Shown here: positions 49,219 to 61,500 of the stretch, one piece after another
Layout: the number at the start of each line of letters is the position of its first letter
Position numbering within the stretch: the first letter of the stretch is position 1
Assembly (NCBI GenBank): GCA_900074885.1
Contig: FJUW01000046.1
Coordinates: 15,592-79,591 of the forward strand
Length of the DNA: 64,000 bases
Origin: Rhynchosporium graminicola
Taxonomy: Eukaryota > Ascomycota > Leotiomycetes > Helotiales > Ploettnerulaceae
Direction of reading: 5' to 3'
The notes under the pieces: model-generated
What the model was told of the DNA's origin: nothing
The model's input: only the letters and a program-made list of their open reading frames with translations
Databases searched by the model: none
Program-made: the position numbers and the translations under genes

Positions 49219-51295
49219 CTACTCTTTCAGAGACCTATCAACGACCTCACTCTGCGACCCAGCGCCCTGCTCAACAGCCACCATATTCCAGAACGCCATC
49301 GTCACAGGCCTACAATACGAATCAAACCATAGAAATTCCTCAACCATCGAAGCAATTTCACTTCCACCCACGAGACCTAACGCCAGACAAGAATCCGCTT
49401 GTATGGCCGCGAAATGCGATACATTAGAAGTTCCCAAAGCTCCAAGACCGCCCATGATTTGGATCCAGAGAACCATTTCGGGGTATTGGAGGAGGTAAGA
49501 TTGGAGATCGATCTTGTCGAGAATGGCGCGTATGCGTTCGGAAAGTAGTCTAGCTAAGGGAATACTGGCGGGTGAGTCCCGCATGAAGAGCAGAGCGTGG
49601 ATGAGTGCTGCATTACCGAAGAGTTGGTAGATGAGCAGGCTTCTCTCGGAGGATTCGGATGTTGATAGAATGAGGGCGAGAGAGCGGCGTTCGAGTCGTT
49701 CGAGTTGGCCTTTATACTGGAACACTTGTGCTGGGTTGCCGTCGCCGATCATAGCTAGGGCTTCGTTTTCTGGTAGTGGCCGGACGTTTCGTAAGGTTGA
49801 GTAGATCTGTGCGAATTCCTGACTGAGATGCTGCTGGCCTGTGAGATTCATTAGTTTGGACTGATAGCGTCGAGCCAAAGTACTATGTGGTGTCCAGTCA
49901 TCGTCGCCTTGTTCTTCCTCGCTTTGGACGAGCTGAAACCGCGGCCTAATATTGAATGCGATTGATACACAAGTATCAGTCCTACGACGATTAGCAAGCT
50001 TCAAGAATCATCGATGAGAGACATACCATGCTATAAAAGTGCATGCACTTTTACCACTTACGAATTCCTTGGAAATCTTCTCAAGTCCACCTCTCCCAAT
50101 GACCATAGCCTGTAAGCCGTCAAAATGGATTTGAGCTTCATGTGTTTCGAGACCAGCTCGAACGCCATTAAAGCCAAAGTCCGCAAGTATCTATCCATTT
50201 AGCTTTGGGGAAGAAACTCCTAGATTGGGGCCAATGTATACCTCGAAATGAAGCAAGCATGCTACAGTCAAGAGAGTCATATCAGATACTTTCCAGAATC
50301 TTGGATTACTCAGCCGCCGGTTTACAATTCGTATAGATTCTGCGTGGTGGTAATAAACATCTCGTGTAAAATTCGTGCCTCGTAACCTGCATAGATTTAA
50401 AGCAGAATGAAACAGAGTGGCATGAAGGAAAGATGGATCCGTCATCGCAAGTCTCATGGAAATATCCTTCTTCTCCTTGTTGGCCATGATATCACTGGGA
50501 TATGTGTGCTTGAAAGTTATGTAGTCTATCGTATTATGGTCAGCACTTATAACTTGTTTGGAGTGATATGTAGCTCACAATGCTTGACATAGAAGTACGT
50601 TTTCCCTCTTTTCCCAATAATCATAGAGTCAAAAGGGTCATGAGAGTTGCCCTCAGGACAACGGACTAGAGGACTGATCACATCAGGGACAACAGCCGGT
50701 TGGGTGAGTTTGTCGAGCGGTTCAGTCTCGATATGTCGAACTTCAGTTGGAGCTTTCAACCCTGCTAGTTTAGTAGGACCAGCTCGTTGACGCAGTTTGC
50801 GTCTTGCTTGAGAACGGACTGTATTAGTGAGTAATCAGCGTACACTTTAGTGCAATGCAGGGTGCTGGAGAGCAGATAGACCAGGCGAAGTATCATAGAA
50901 ATGAAAGTTCAAATAGACGAAAATACGGGGTGAATAGCTCGATAGATGCGAGAGATGAGATAGAGATCCACGTACTAAGGTCTCTGTAAGTGCCCATAGG
51001 CCTCGCAACTCCAGTCTCTTCTACAAAATGGAGATCCTGCCAATGTTTACATATCAGTAAACTGTTACTAACGATGGAAGCCTAACCCTCAAGAGGAAAT
51101 TATACCACATTTGGTCGTGATCTGGGTATATTGACTAAGCAAGAAAGTTTAGTCATTGCTTGAGACACTCGAATTGGCTCACTTACTGTGAATATCTGGC
51201 ACGGCTTCAGACTGCATCCACTCCAGCTGAGTGCCCCGCCCTACCTCACCCCTGCTACTCCCTGGCCGCGGTCTGGATAAGTCGCTTGAGCTCAT
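49219..51295 (-). CDS. Fungal-specific transcription-factor-like protein (PF11951/DUF3468 type), 7 exons
   Basis: Manual model, minus strand: exons 51295-51187, 51134-51106 (29-nt microexon), 51036-50976, 50818-50579, 50525-50242, 50190-50027 and 49981-49219. Introns have GT-AG ends; lengths total 1650 nt, an exact 549 codons plus stop, and phases agree at all six joins. N-terminal part: HFVEETG then IRSQARRKLRQR, a basic stretch in the place where this family has its conserved basic motif. Middle: DPFDS, KHYYITF, the block AMTDPSFLHATLFHSAL, then IRIVNRRLSNP and HFDGLQAMV. C-terminal: WIQIMGGLGALG and EEFLWFDSYCRP, the usual end blocks. No Zn2Cys6 cluster is visible. Members are presumed nuclear regulators, largely uncharacterised. 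Related pseudogene next door (46425-48188); low residue identity suggests an old split rather than a recent tandem copy. Confidence 0.75.
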
Positions 51296-52354
51296 ATCTA
51301 GAATCCAGTGGCTTTTGAGATGAGGCCACTAAAGCAATTCCTATAGAGGAAAACTAGATCCAGAGTGGACCTGCCCGATGATGAGTTAAGATTGAACGAA
51401 GGGCAGTGAAGTTCTCGGTAGTGTGGTTTGCTGCGGGTTGCTCATTTAGCCTGATGAGAGCTGTGCCACGAACTTTTTAGGATCGGAGCTTAGATATGAC
51501 TTGCATACGACTGCCATAGGCGGATAAGGAGAAAGCTTTCCTGTCCAGTGAAATGCCGCAGAATCAGGAGATAATGTACGCGAGTGCTTCGGAGAGGAAG
51601 CTATCCATGTATCAGGCATTGTGTGGGTAGCGCCTATCCGTGACCAAAAGTTGTGATGGGCGCGATATTGCATGAAAATGCGCCACCAACACAGCAACAA
51701 GAAGCGGAACTTTGGTTCTCACAAGACCTGAAATTGTTTATGTAGGCTCGATAATCCAGCTGGAAGTAACTGCGTGTCGTCACACGGGTAATCGAGTCAA
51801 TCGATCAAATGCTTTTAGGGGATTGAGGCTCAGTCGTGTACTGAGAATAGCCTCCTCGTTGGAGTTTGGCGTGCAGAGCCGTGCAGGAAACCCAACTTCG
51901 TTGTAACATACTCGGCCATATTAAGGGTTTAATATATCCTACGTGATATCAGCTTCAAGTGTAGATTATGATTACTCCATCTGAACGAGTCGAAGGAGGT
52001 CATTCGTGCGAGGGATGGCGGTGGGTCTAGATTTAACTCTGCCTGCTGAGTAACTCAGAAATCCTGTGTCAGCTCTCTGCGATTAGGACGCCATGATATC
52101 GAGAGATAGGCAGTCTATGTCCAATGCTGCAAACATGATGCAAACATGATCAAAGCGGTGACTGGCAGGTCAATATGCGATGTCGCGTTTAAGGAGGTTT
52201 CCGAACATTAGTACATACCCGGATCCCATCAGTGAAATTCCGGTCTTACCGCTTAAGGAAGTCCATATCCTACCCTACTGATCGAAGTGATACGATTGAC
52301 CGCCTACATGCCGTACATATCGTCCACACATGAATGAAGCCGAGAGCGGACTAA
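51296..52354. other. Intergenic spacer
   Basis: About 1 kb shared by two divergent units (regulator-like gene leftward, bZIP pseudogene rightward). Open stretches at 51446-51700 and 51712-51906 show no motif and are not called. Confidence 0.5.
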
Positions 52355-52365
52355 TATATAAAAAA
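52355..52365 (+). promoter_or_regulatory. TATA-box-like element of the bZIP pseudogene
   Basis: TATATAAAAAA lies about 70 bp before the ancestral ATG at 52430, a usual distance for a fungal TATA box including a short leader. Confidence 0.4.
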
Positions 52366-52429
52366 GTGAAGCATCAATGCAGTCCGTGGTACCCAAATCC
52401 AAATTGAAAGTAGCAGAGTAAAACCAACG

Positions 52430-53087
52430 ATGGCATTCGAATACAACTTAGATACATATTGGGATGGTTCGACATGCTATTCCCAAAACCTGGACACTAT
52501 CCCACTTGAATCAGGCGGAATCTTCGACCCGTCTTCACAGTTGATAGTAAGATTCTGAAGTCCATGACCATAACTATAGGCTGATTCTGACAGATCAATA
52601 CTTCGATTTTCCAATATGCTGGCAGTTCGATTAAAGATCCTACCCCAGCACCGTACTCAAATTTGGAGTGGTAGTATTCAAAGCGATACTGTTCCGACCA
52701 GTTTCAAAGTCGGACAAAAAATCCTCGGCGGGAGAGAGTAGCTCGCGAGGTCCTAGACGTCCATCTGCAAAAGCCGTAGCCAGATGCCGAAAACAGAACA
52801 GAGTTTATTAGGCTGCTTGGCGGGCACGAAACAAGGAACTGGTCGAGGAACTTCGCCAAGAGATATTGGAGTAGTCGGAGTACACTGAAAGCATGCAACA
52901 GACGATGGAATCTCTTCTCCGAACGACGGAGTGTCTGAAAGATGCTATCAAGACTGCCCTTGCTCAACAACCCCCAAGGAAGTCATCAAATGCTGGAGCC
53001 GATGGAGAAGCACAACTCATATCGCCGACTTCGCCTCAAGGAGATACATTCTAGGATATGCAAGATTGTGAAGAAGATATTGCTTGA
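52430..53087 (+). pseudogene. bZIP transcription factor pseudogene
   Basis: ATG at 52430 opens a 39-codon exon (to 52546), followed by a 47-nt intron with GTAAGA donor and CAG acceptor. The bZIP basic region lies at about 52764-52835: ARCRKQNR, V, Y, then TAG, AAWRARNKEL. Asn and Arg keep the N-x7-R spacing of bZIP proteins, and the TAG (52809-52811) sits exactly where the canonical sequence has Gln (CAG). A second TAG (52872-52874) interrupts the following helix (EELRQEILE-stop-SEY), and the upstream exon is in a different frame, with its own TAG. A Pro/Ser-rich tail follows. It therefore cannot encode a working factor; all stops fit C-to-T change of CAG or G-to-A of TGG. Confidence 0.75.
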
Positions 53088-54333
53088 GGAGTCCGAAAGT
53101 GATAATTCATGAGGGCGAATATTAGACTCTGAAGTTTTGAGAGTGGGATTTGGACCCTCGATGAATTGACTTCACCCGACTTGAGGCTGGTCTAGCAGGT
53201 ACTAAATTGCAAAGGATCACGTCCTTCGATGGCGCCTCGGGCGGTGAATGTGCGTATAGATATAGGTCCTCATACGAAATGTACTTAGGTTCACGCATGT
53301 GGAATAAAGACGAAATGACAACAGATGCTATATGGCCGTCAATCCTGCACATTGTATTCTTTGATTCCCTTGTGAAGACCTAGGATTGTGATGTCACATG
53401 AGCGCAATTGAAGCAACCTTCGCCGGAAGCCTGGCATATGACGTTTGAGCTTGCAATCAGGAGGTGGCATTAGGACGCTACAAGGAGGCCAGGAGGTTAG
53501 AGCGAGTGAAGTCGTGCAGCACTGCAACAGGGACTTGGTTGATGAAGATCGGTTACTCAACAGGTTGACAGAGAGACGTGATCTGAAAGAACGTGAAGGA
53601 GGCGTGCTAGCTATAATAGCATATAATGCGATCAAGATAAGGAAACAGCAGGCAAACAACACAAACCCATAATGATATAGACAAATAAGCTTCCGATGAT
53701 TGCAAGGCAAAAGATACTGCTTCTTCATTGCCACTTACAAAAGGAGGACCGGTAGCATTATTAATAAATATGCATACGAGGAAATATCAACTTCGCCGGG
53801 CTATCATCCGGCAACTTTGCACACAACCTAGATAAGGAGAACTTTATGAAGTAGACACAGAAACACCAAACAAGAGTTATAACATCGCTCAGCAAATCTA
53901 TTGAAAAGCGTGAGTCAAGATATGATGCGATGAACCAGAATCAGATTTTACTTGGAGAAAGAAATCTTTATGCGTAGAGCAAATAATCCATAGAACAGAT
54001 TTAAGTATAGGTAATGACCCCGAACGTGTAGGTACCTATGTTGTTGTGATTCGGACAGAAAGGGCTGATAAGCGAGACATCCCATGGATGTCATGAATGA
54101 TGTCCACCGCGAATGCTGACGTCACAGCCGCACGTCCACCAAAACAGATTTCCTATGCTTGGTGGACGGACGCGTCTGTATACAATAGTTATAACACATG
54201 CCAGGCCATATTACAGCCTCGTGCTACTTACTGGCACTGAGCCTCGACCGATGTCAAATCTTCAAGAACCTCACATTCTGCTACATCTCTTCTTTTTTCT
54301 TATCTGTCTCTCCTCTCCCCACGTAGACACGAA
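53088..54333. other. Intergenic spacer
   Basis: AT-moderate, no convincing gene. Overlapping open stretches on both strands at 53339-53734 have no family motif. The end (54280-54333) is CT-rich and probably the promoter/leader of the acyltransferase gene. Confidence 0.5.
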
Positions 54334-56122
54334 ATGGAAACCCTACATTTGTACTCCCCCTCCGGTTTTGGCTCAGCACCGAATCACAATGACCTCGCAG
54401 CCAGGTAAGTACATCCAAGCTATTATCCTATTCAAATCAAGTATTGGGCTCTTGCGATCAATCAATTAATATAACTTCAACCAAACTCACTTCTGACATA
54501 GCTATCGCGCCTCCTTCGCCGCTCTCCCTCTCTCCAAATATGGTAGCCCCCTCCGACCCCTCGTCCTCCCCTACCACCTCTACGGTATGCTCCTGCTCTG
54601 CCTCTATCTCCTCGTCCCGCACACGCACTCGGCCTTGATATACGAGGTGCGGTGGCCTGTGCTAGGGGTAATATTTTGGTGGCAGTGGAAGACACTGTGG
54701 GAGACCACAAGTATGAGTGTGGCGACTGCGTATGCGGCTGGATTGGTCAGTGTATTGGTTGCTGTTTATGCGGTGGTGTTCTTGGTGTTCGAGAGGCCTC
54801 AGTGGGAGGCGTGGAGAGTGGAGAGGAGAAGGCGACGGATTTTGAATGGGGAAGCTGCGAATGGAGCTGCAAGAGCGGAAGAGGATGAAAAGAATATACG
54901 GCACGCAAATGGGCACACGACAGGTCATGCCAATGAATCTGGAAACCTGAAAAGTAGAGGCGATACAGCAGTACGAACGAATGGAAACGCTCTTATCCCT
55001 ACGAAAGGAGACAGAGAACAAGGAGAATACGAATACTACAAGCAATTCTATCCCACCACCCTCCTCACCCGAATATCATGGGTGTCCGACCTCCTCATCA
55101 CTTTTCGCGGACCAGGTTGGAACTGGGCAGTTCCAACTCTCCCTCCTTTGCCATCACATATTGCTCGCCAGGTCTCCCCAAATTCACCCATAACCGCACG
55201 CCATGAATCGAGAACCTCTTCCGTAGGAGTACAACGGTACGATACGCGGAAAGAACTAGCGCGAGCCATTCTCCCAAAATTCATAGCCGGGTACTTCCTC
55301 CTTGATACCCTCAAAGTTGTTATGATGAAAGATCCCTATTTCCTCGTTGGACCAAACACTTATACCCTTCCCGCTCATCTTCAAGGGTTTTCGCCTCTAA
55401 CCCTGCATCTGATCCGACAAACCATCTCCTCCCTAGCCATTATAACCTCCCTATTCATGGTCTTCTCTTTATCTCCACTTATTCATTCGTTGGTACTAGG
55501 GCCAGAGATCCTGGGTTTGAGAGGAGAATCGTATTACTACTCCACATCATGGGGATCTTTCTCCAACATCACCACACGTGGGTTGAACGGGCTTTGGGGT
55601 GGGTGGTGGCATCAATCATTCCGATTTGTATTTTCCTCGCCCACTAACTACCTAATACGTAACGGCTACATATCACCCAAATCCTCCGCGGCGAGGATCA
55701 TCGCTCTCATATTCGCGTTTGGCATATCAGGTGTCTTCCACGCCGCTGGGTCGATAACGCAGTTCCCACCCACGAAACCTACGCACTTGACGATCTTCTT
55801 CGCTCTTCAAGCTGTAGGTATAATCATCCAACGCTGCCTCTGCTCGTTCCTCTCACCCCTTATCAACAGATTCACCAGGGAAGGACCAGTGAGGAAGATA
55901 GGGAACTTCCTGTTCGTGTTATTCTGGTTGTTGGCGACAGCGTCGTGGCTTACAGACGATTTTGCCAGAGGCGGAGTCTGGTTATACGAGCCTGTCCCCA
56001 TCAGTCCTCTCAGAGGTCTTGGGTTCGGAGAGAAAGGTGATGGGTGGTTTTGCTGGAGCGAGCATTTGGGTATAGGATGGTATAAAGGTGAGAAATGGTG
56101 GGAGAGTGGAATTGCCCTTTAA
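54334..56122 (+). CDS. MBOAT wax-synthase-like acyltransferase
   Basis: Exon 1 54334-54404 and exon 2 54502-56122, with a 97-nt intron (GTAAGT donor, TAG acceptor), giving 563 aa. The ATG at 54334 is preferred to one at 54390 because only it keeps frame across the splice and restores the residues SKYGSPLRPLVLPYHLYG before the first membrane helix. Several hydrophobic segments span the protein. The wax-synthase/MBOAT_2 signature is clear near 55585-55760: a GLWGGWWHQSFR block and, about 50 residues later, SGVFHAAGS with the candidate catalytic His. Family members sit in the endoplasmic reticulum membrane and transfer acyl groups to alcohols or, in fungal clusters, to secondary metabolites. No cluster genes surround it, so its substrate is unknown. 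A long polar loop (about residues 115-190) separates the first helices from the core. Confidence 0.9.
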
Positions 56123-56530
56123 AATTTTGGTTTTGATGAGAAGAGGGATGTCACGAGGACTTATAGACGGTCTGGGGTGGATCAAGGAAGAAGCGTTGGC
56201 GTAGGTCGTGAGACGGGTAATGACTTACGACTTTACGAATAGAGCGGACAGCATTATGTCCCATTCCATACCATTCTGTCACATCACATCGTACGGCGTA
56301 TTGCAAGATTCCATAGCGTAGCATGATATACCATAGACTCTTACAAATTCCAATATATCTGAGCATCATAGAACGTGCATCCCATCCCAGCCCAACCCAG
56401 CCTAATTTCTGACTCCACTTCCTCCACATCCTTCATTCCTCCACATCCTCCCTCCTTCCAGTTTGTGGAAACCCACTCAAGAAGTACAACTAATCAACTG
56501 ACATCAAGTATTGTTTGTCATGCAATAAAC

Positions 56531-56560
56531 TCCTCTCCTCTCCTCTCCTCTCCTCTCCTT
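56531..56560. repeat. (TCCTC)n microsatellite
   Basis: Six pentanucleotide units in tandem. Confidence 0.9.
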
Positions 56561-56621
56561 CTTCCCTTCCCTTTCAACCTCATCTCATCTCATCACACAA
56601 GACTCCGAGCTCTCTTCCAAA

Positions 56622-56687
56622 CCCATATCCCATATCCCATATCCCATATCCCATATCCCATATCCCATATCCCATATCCCATATCCC
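56622..56687. repeat. 7-bp minisatellite (CCCATAT)n
   Basis: About 9.4 perfect heptanucleotide units. Because 7 is not a multiple of 3, all three frames cycle through the same peptide, which explains the long overlapping open stretches here. Confidence 0.95.
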
Positions 56688-56838
56688 AAAGCGCCCAACA
56701 CAGATATAACTCAAGTGAACAGCCAGCCATAGCCTCCTCTGATCAGTGCTTCCAAAGGGTGCCCCGGCTTGCGTCCCAATCACTACGTCTCTTCGGAACC
56801 ACCTGGCTGTTAAAGGTAGTAGTAGTAGTCTGAAAAGC

Positions 56839-56858
56839 AAACCAAACCAAACCAAACC
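56839..56858. repeat. (AAACC)n microsatellite
   Basis: Four perfect units. Confidence 0.85.
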
Positions 56859-56960
56859 GCTTCAGGACAGTTCGTTCTGCCTCTCGAACGGGCAACACTA
56901 TACAAGTAAAGAATCGTTTTGTTCATAAAATAAAATAGAAAAAAAGCTCCGAATACTTGA

Positions 56961-57015
56961 TCCCATCCCATCCCATCCCATCCCATCCCATCCCGTCCCG
57001 TCCCGTCCCGTCCCG
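56961..57015. repeat. (TCCCA)6(TCCCG)5 compound pentanucleotide array
   Basis: Six TCCCA units switch without interruption to five TCCCG units. The single variant base is in the same position of every unit. Confidence 0.95.
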
Positions 57016-57248
57016 CTCCTCCCTAGCCAGCCTCTAGCCCTAAAACATCATACCAGATCAAACACAGTAAGTAATCAACTCAAAATTTCCAAATGGAAAA
57101 AGGGAGGAGAACCAACTACTCGTGATAGCATAGGTAATGCATCATATCTAAAGAAGTAGAACAGAGCCATGACCAACAGGTAGGTTGATTCGTTTCTGCC
57201 GCGTTCCTCCAAAACCAAGAGCTGACTGTGGGAAGCACTGCCCTCTCC

Positions 57249-57269
57249 CATCCATCCATCCATCCATCC
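57249..57269. repeat. (CATC)n microsatellite
   Basis: Five tetranucleotide units. Confidence 0.9.
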
Positions 57270-57453
57270 TACAAGGCTTCACCAGTCTATCCACACCACA
57301 GCACAGCATACCACGATTCCAATCAATAGCAACATCGTGAAAGACTCCCTACTCAGGCCTCTCACTTTCTCACTTTCCACTTTCCACATCACCTTCAAAT
57401 CCAGTACGCGATTTTTCTCTTTCGAACTTTCGCTTGCCTACCTCCCCCTCTCC

Positions 57454-57475
57454 CCCTCCCTCCCTCCCTCCCTCC
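57454..57475. repeat. (CCCT)n microsatellite
   Basis: About five units within a longer pyrimidine-only stretch. Confidence 0.85.
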
Positions 57476-58553
57476 TACAAACTTCCCTACCCTCCCGTCT
57501 ACCCCCCCCTGCCTTTGAGCCTCTCCCAGACTTCCTTTCTCTCTACATCATACGGTATGTATGTACGTTATATCAAACAGTCACTATCTGGCAAAAGTGA
57601 TGATCTTGACACCTGCACATCCATCAATCAGAGTAATCAATCGCCTTTGATATTTGGGAAAAGGTTGGGCTGGCCTAGCCTAGGCTCCAGAGGAAGTAGG
57701 GAGGAATGGAGGAAGGGAGGCACGGATGGGAAGCAGTGAGTGAGGACTTGCTTAGTTGTGGGGCTCATCGTCACCCTAACGAGATTGGAAGGAGGTTCAC
57801 ATCAACAAGGCAAGGAAGAATAAATCACAAGTGAATCGATAGGAAGGTCATGTCATAGGACAGAGGACGAGAGCAGATTTCAATCACTCAATTCTTCCAC
57901 CATTGTATACATATCCCACCACTCTACCCTACTTTCTCTGCCAATCATCTCTCACCTCCACTCCCCCGTCCCTTGCTCCATTCAACATACCCTACTATCG
58001 CAATAGCCAGCAAAACCATATTCCATCGATATCCCATGTATCCTCCCCATATCCATAGCCATAGTACAAAATGAAAAGTAACTCCTAGTAGTGGTAGTGG
58101 TAGTGTAGTATCGCCTCCTTCTGTTCCTCTCCCAGCCCCGAAACTTCCCGTCCCTTCCTTCCACACCTTTCTTCAGCCACCCAAGAATAGCAAGTGTAGC
58201 AGTCTCTTTCAAGAGCTGAAACAAACCTCCAGAGACAATGCAAAATTGACCAGCAACCAGGCATGATACAAGGATCGCTCCTTGTCATACCTCCATCCAT
58301 CCGTCGCAATAAATCGCTCAAATCGCAGTACAAAGCAAAACTAATTCCAATACGCCATACCTGAGCTTCCCTCTGAAACCAGGCCGGATCCATTTCGCCT
58401 CTAGGCTGAAGCGTCATCCACTCTTCGATGCGTTGCAATGTACCTATTACCATCTCCGCAGCCCAAATGTGCTTTTGTCGAATCGAAGAAGAAAACGCCG
58501 GAATACAAGAGTTGATGCTGTTTCTTGTCGGAAATGCCCGTGTGTGTACTGTT

Positions 58554-61500
58554 TCAATCGGACGCCAACCTCGCGAAATGTTTACTCCAAATCCATCCGA
58601 CCTGATCACCAGAATCGTCTTGGTTCTTGGCAAGCCACAGCTCGCCTTTTTCACCGATGACATCAAATATCTGCTTTCGCATTAGTCAGTGTTCAACCGG
58701 GGCTGGTAAAGAGTGGCCTACCTCGCCGGCCTGATATGTCAAGTAAGGGTACCCCGCCTCACTCTTCGTAGCACTGATATTGAACTCAAACAAACTCGCC
58801 GCCAGATACAAAACATTATACCCCCCACTCATATTCCGATCGCGTGAGCTTGCTCTGGACGATCTCGCACTATCTTCCGGCCCATCAGGGAGGGGCAGTG
58901 CGGAATGGAAGACGCCTGAGTACGGTCTGGTGGAAGGAGGTGGGCCATCGATGTAATGTGAGTTATATGTTGATCCCGATTCACGACGATATTGGCTGTA
59001 GTAGTCGTTGCTTGGACGCCTTGGGGTGTCGGAAGTTTGGCTTCGACTGGTATTTGGTCGCACCATACTTGCTTGATGTCGTCCACTGCTCGCCATTTCA
59101 GAAGCTGCATGTGATCCGGATCCAGTGCGAGAATGGCCTGTTGAAAAGGACTGAGGCTGGTAGGCATTGAAATGAGGTAGACTGGGTGCGTTAGCACTAA
59201 TTGGAGAAAATGTGAATTGGCCACTATGTCGCTTTGCAAAGTCTGGAGTTGGGAGACTGGGAGATTTGTCGCTGTTGAGCGAAAGTCCTCGAGAACGCCC
59301 CGACAGGTTCGAGGCACGTCCTTTGCGAAGCGACTCGTCATCTTGCATTGACTGCGAAGCTCGTGTCGACATTCCACTGCCAAAGGATCCATTGATGATA
59401 CCCAAGTCCTGGAATTTTGCCTCGGAATACTTGAAATCTCGGTTGAACATATCCGTGATGTCTGGAATCGTCGCCGCCATTTGGCCTGGTTCCAGATTCT
59501 GACTGAGCTTGGCTTGCCAGATACCCCACCACTCCGATTGAACGTACAGGAGTCGAGTAGAGCAAATCTGACCGATGGTATTTGTCAGGCCTGACAACTT
59601 TGGTAGTTCAAGCTTTAGTGTCTCGTTCAAAGCCTCATACTGAGCTACCAACTCTGCCAACTTCTCATCGATCTTCTTGCCTTGTGCCTTGAGAGCCAGA
59701 TATCTCTCGTAATCGAGTCTGCGCTTGTTGCGTTTCTTGATTGCAAGACTTGGTGGACCGTACAGAGCAATGATCTTTTCCACAGGTTCGATGACTTGCT
59801 TCCGAACAGCGGCGACATGATCCTCGAGCCCAACACTTCCCATATCTCTCATCGACATGTTGAAGTGGACCCATTTGCTCTCGATCTCCGGATATGAGCT
59901 GGCACCTAGTCTCATGAACAGCTCCATAGACGAGAAAAGTCGAAGATTATTTTGGACATAATTTGTCGCCTCACGAGTCTGGTACTCGGCATCCCGCAGA
60001 ATGACCTGTAGCCTTAGGTAGTCATCCCCAAATTTCTCGTGGTACTTGACATATGCCTCATCATCGGGAGGTCGGTTTGGGTTTGCCGCAATCTTCTCGG
60101 TACGTCTGCCGAAAGCCTTGGCAAGGCCAGTTCGAACATCAGACTCCTTTCTCTTCCGGCCAACAATCTTACCGACCATATGAATACGCTTCTTTAGATC
60201 ATCAATATCCTGAAGTAGGCAGCCCAGCTCTTGTCGCGCACTTTGCAATGCATCATGGTCAGGATGATCGAAGGGAGTGGTCTCTTTGATCTGGGTCAGG
60301 AAAAGCTGGTATCTAGTGATGCGCTGAACTGGCTTGACGAGAAGGGCATCAAGATCCCATGCCCCAGTGAGATCCTTGGCGACGAGATTGCATTCACTCA
60401 GCCAAACCTTGACGGCTCCATCGGTCTGGAGGACGGACAAGCGAGTATTGGCTAGCTCACTATTCTTGAGGTAATCGGTGTAAATAACCTGCATTCGCTT
60501 CAGGTGTTTGCTGAAGCTCGCTCCGATGGAGGTCTTTCGATCCTTCTGGTCGTCCGTTTCGTCATTGAGAGTGACAGCTACAGAAAATCTTTCCGTTGAC
60601 GGAGAACCACTTGTTGTAGCTTTGCTCTGTCGTGCCTTGCGCGGCGAGTAAATGCTAGAGGCCGCAGACTTCAGCTCGTCCAGGAACATTGTGGAAAAGT
60701 CCACAATCTCATTGGTGTTTCTGAATATCGATTTGATGTCGCTGGGATCGAGCTTCGGACATGCCTCTGCCGTACCCTTGTAGATCTCCTCTACAACGTT
60801 CATGTCCTTGATGTACACAGACTCCGTATCGATCAATTCCTTGATACCCATCATCCGCTTGAACAGACGTTTTCGAGTTGCCTCTGCAAGTTGACGCTCC
60901 TCGTCGGTCATCGTTGCCTCCTGCGAACTGACTTTTGAATCTGTGTTTGCCTCATCAAACGAGATTTGAGTACTTGATCTTGGGGTGGAGATCGATGCTT
61001 GAGGAGAGTACAAGTCATCGCTGGGGCGTCTAGACTCTAAATTTTGCTGGCCATTCAAGCTCGACTGGTATGCACTGCTTGGAGGACTTCTGTTGTATAA
61101 GCTTGAAGTGGGAGCTTCGGATTCCGGAGGAGGTAGAGGTGGGGTGTATTCGGGCCAGACTGGGGTAACAGTGTTAAGATCGAAAGCAGGAGAGGGATCA
61201 GTGAAACCAAGACCCAGCCCCTCGCCTGTTAATATTGGGGGAAGCTGATGCTTGGGCGGGCTGGAAATCACATTTCTGGCTGCAAAGCGTGGGGAAGGCA
61301 TTGGACTGTAAACGTCTGGTTTTGGAGGCACCACAGGAGAAGTCTTAGGTGGAGGAACTGGCTTTTGTTCTGGCACCGTAAGCTCCTCCCGTTCTGAGTA
61401 GTCTTCCGTTGTGCCAATCGAATAATCCGTTCTCCAAGAGTGGTGGTGCGATTGGAGTGTTCGAGGAGATATATGACCATCTCTACTACCGTAGGTATTA

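Larger units (their letters stand above)
56123..58553. other. Repeat-rich spacer between the acyltransferase and the exchange-factor gene
   Basis: About 2.4 kb between two convergent genes, with at least six distinct simple-sequence arrays (listed separately). Open stretches here are by-products of repeats with no stop in one phase. No gene is supported; 3' UTRs of both neighbours are expected. Confidence 0.7.

Noticed and set aside
53339..53734. 131-codon minus-strand frame with a hydrophobic stretch
   Set aside because: No motif, an equally open frame on the opposite strand, and no promoter or splice support.
56375..56855. Overlapping frames of 152 and 91 codons
   Set aside because: They are products of the TCCTC and CCCATAT arrays, with repetitive peptides and no homologous domain.
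58085..58666. 193-codon minus-strand frame
   Set aside because: It overlaps the last SH3 exon in another frame and continues into a repeat-rich 3' region.
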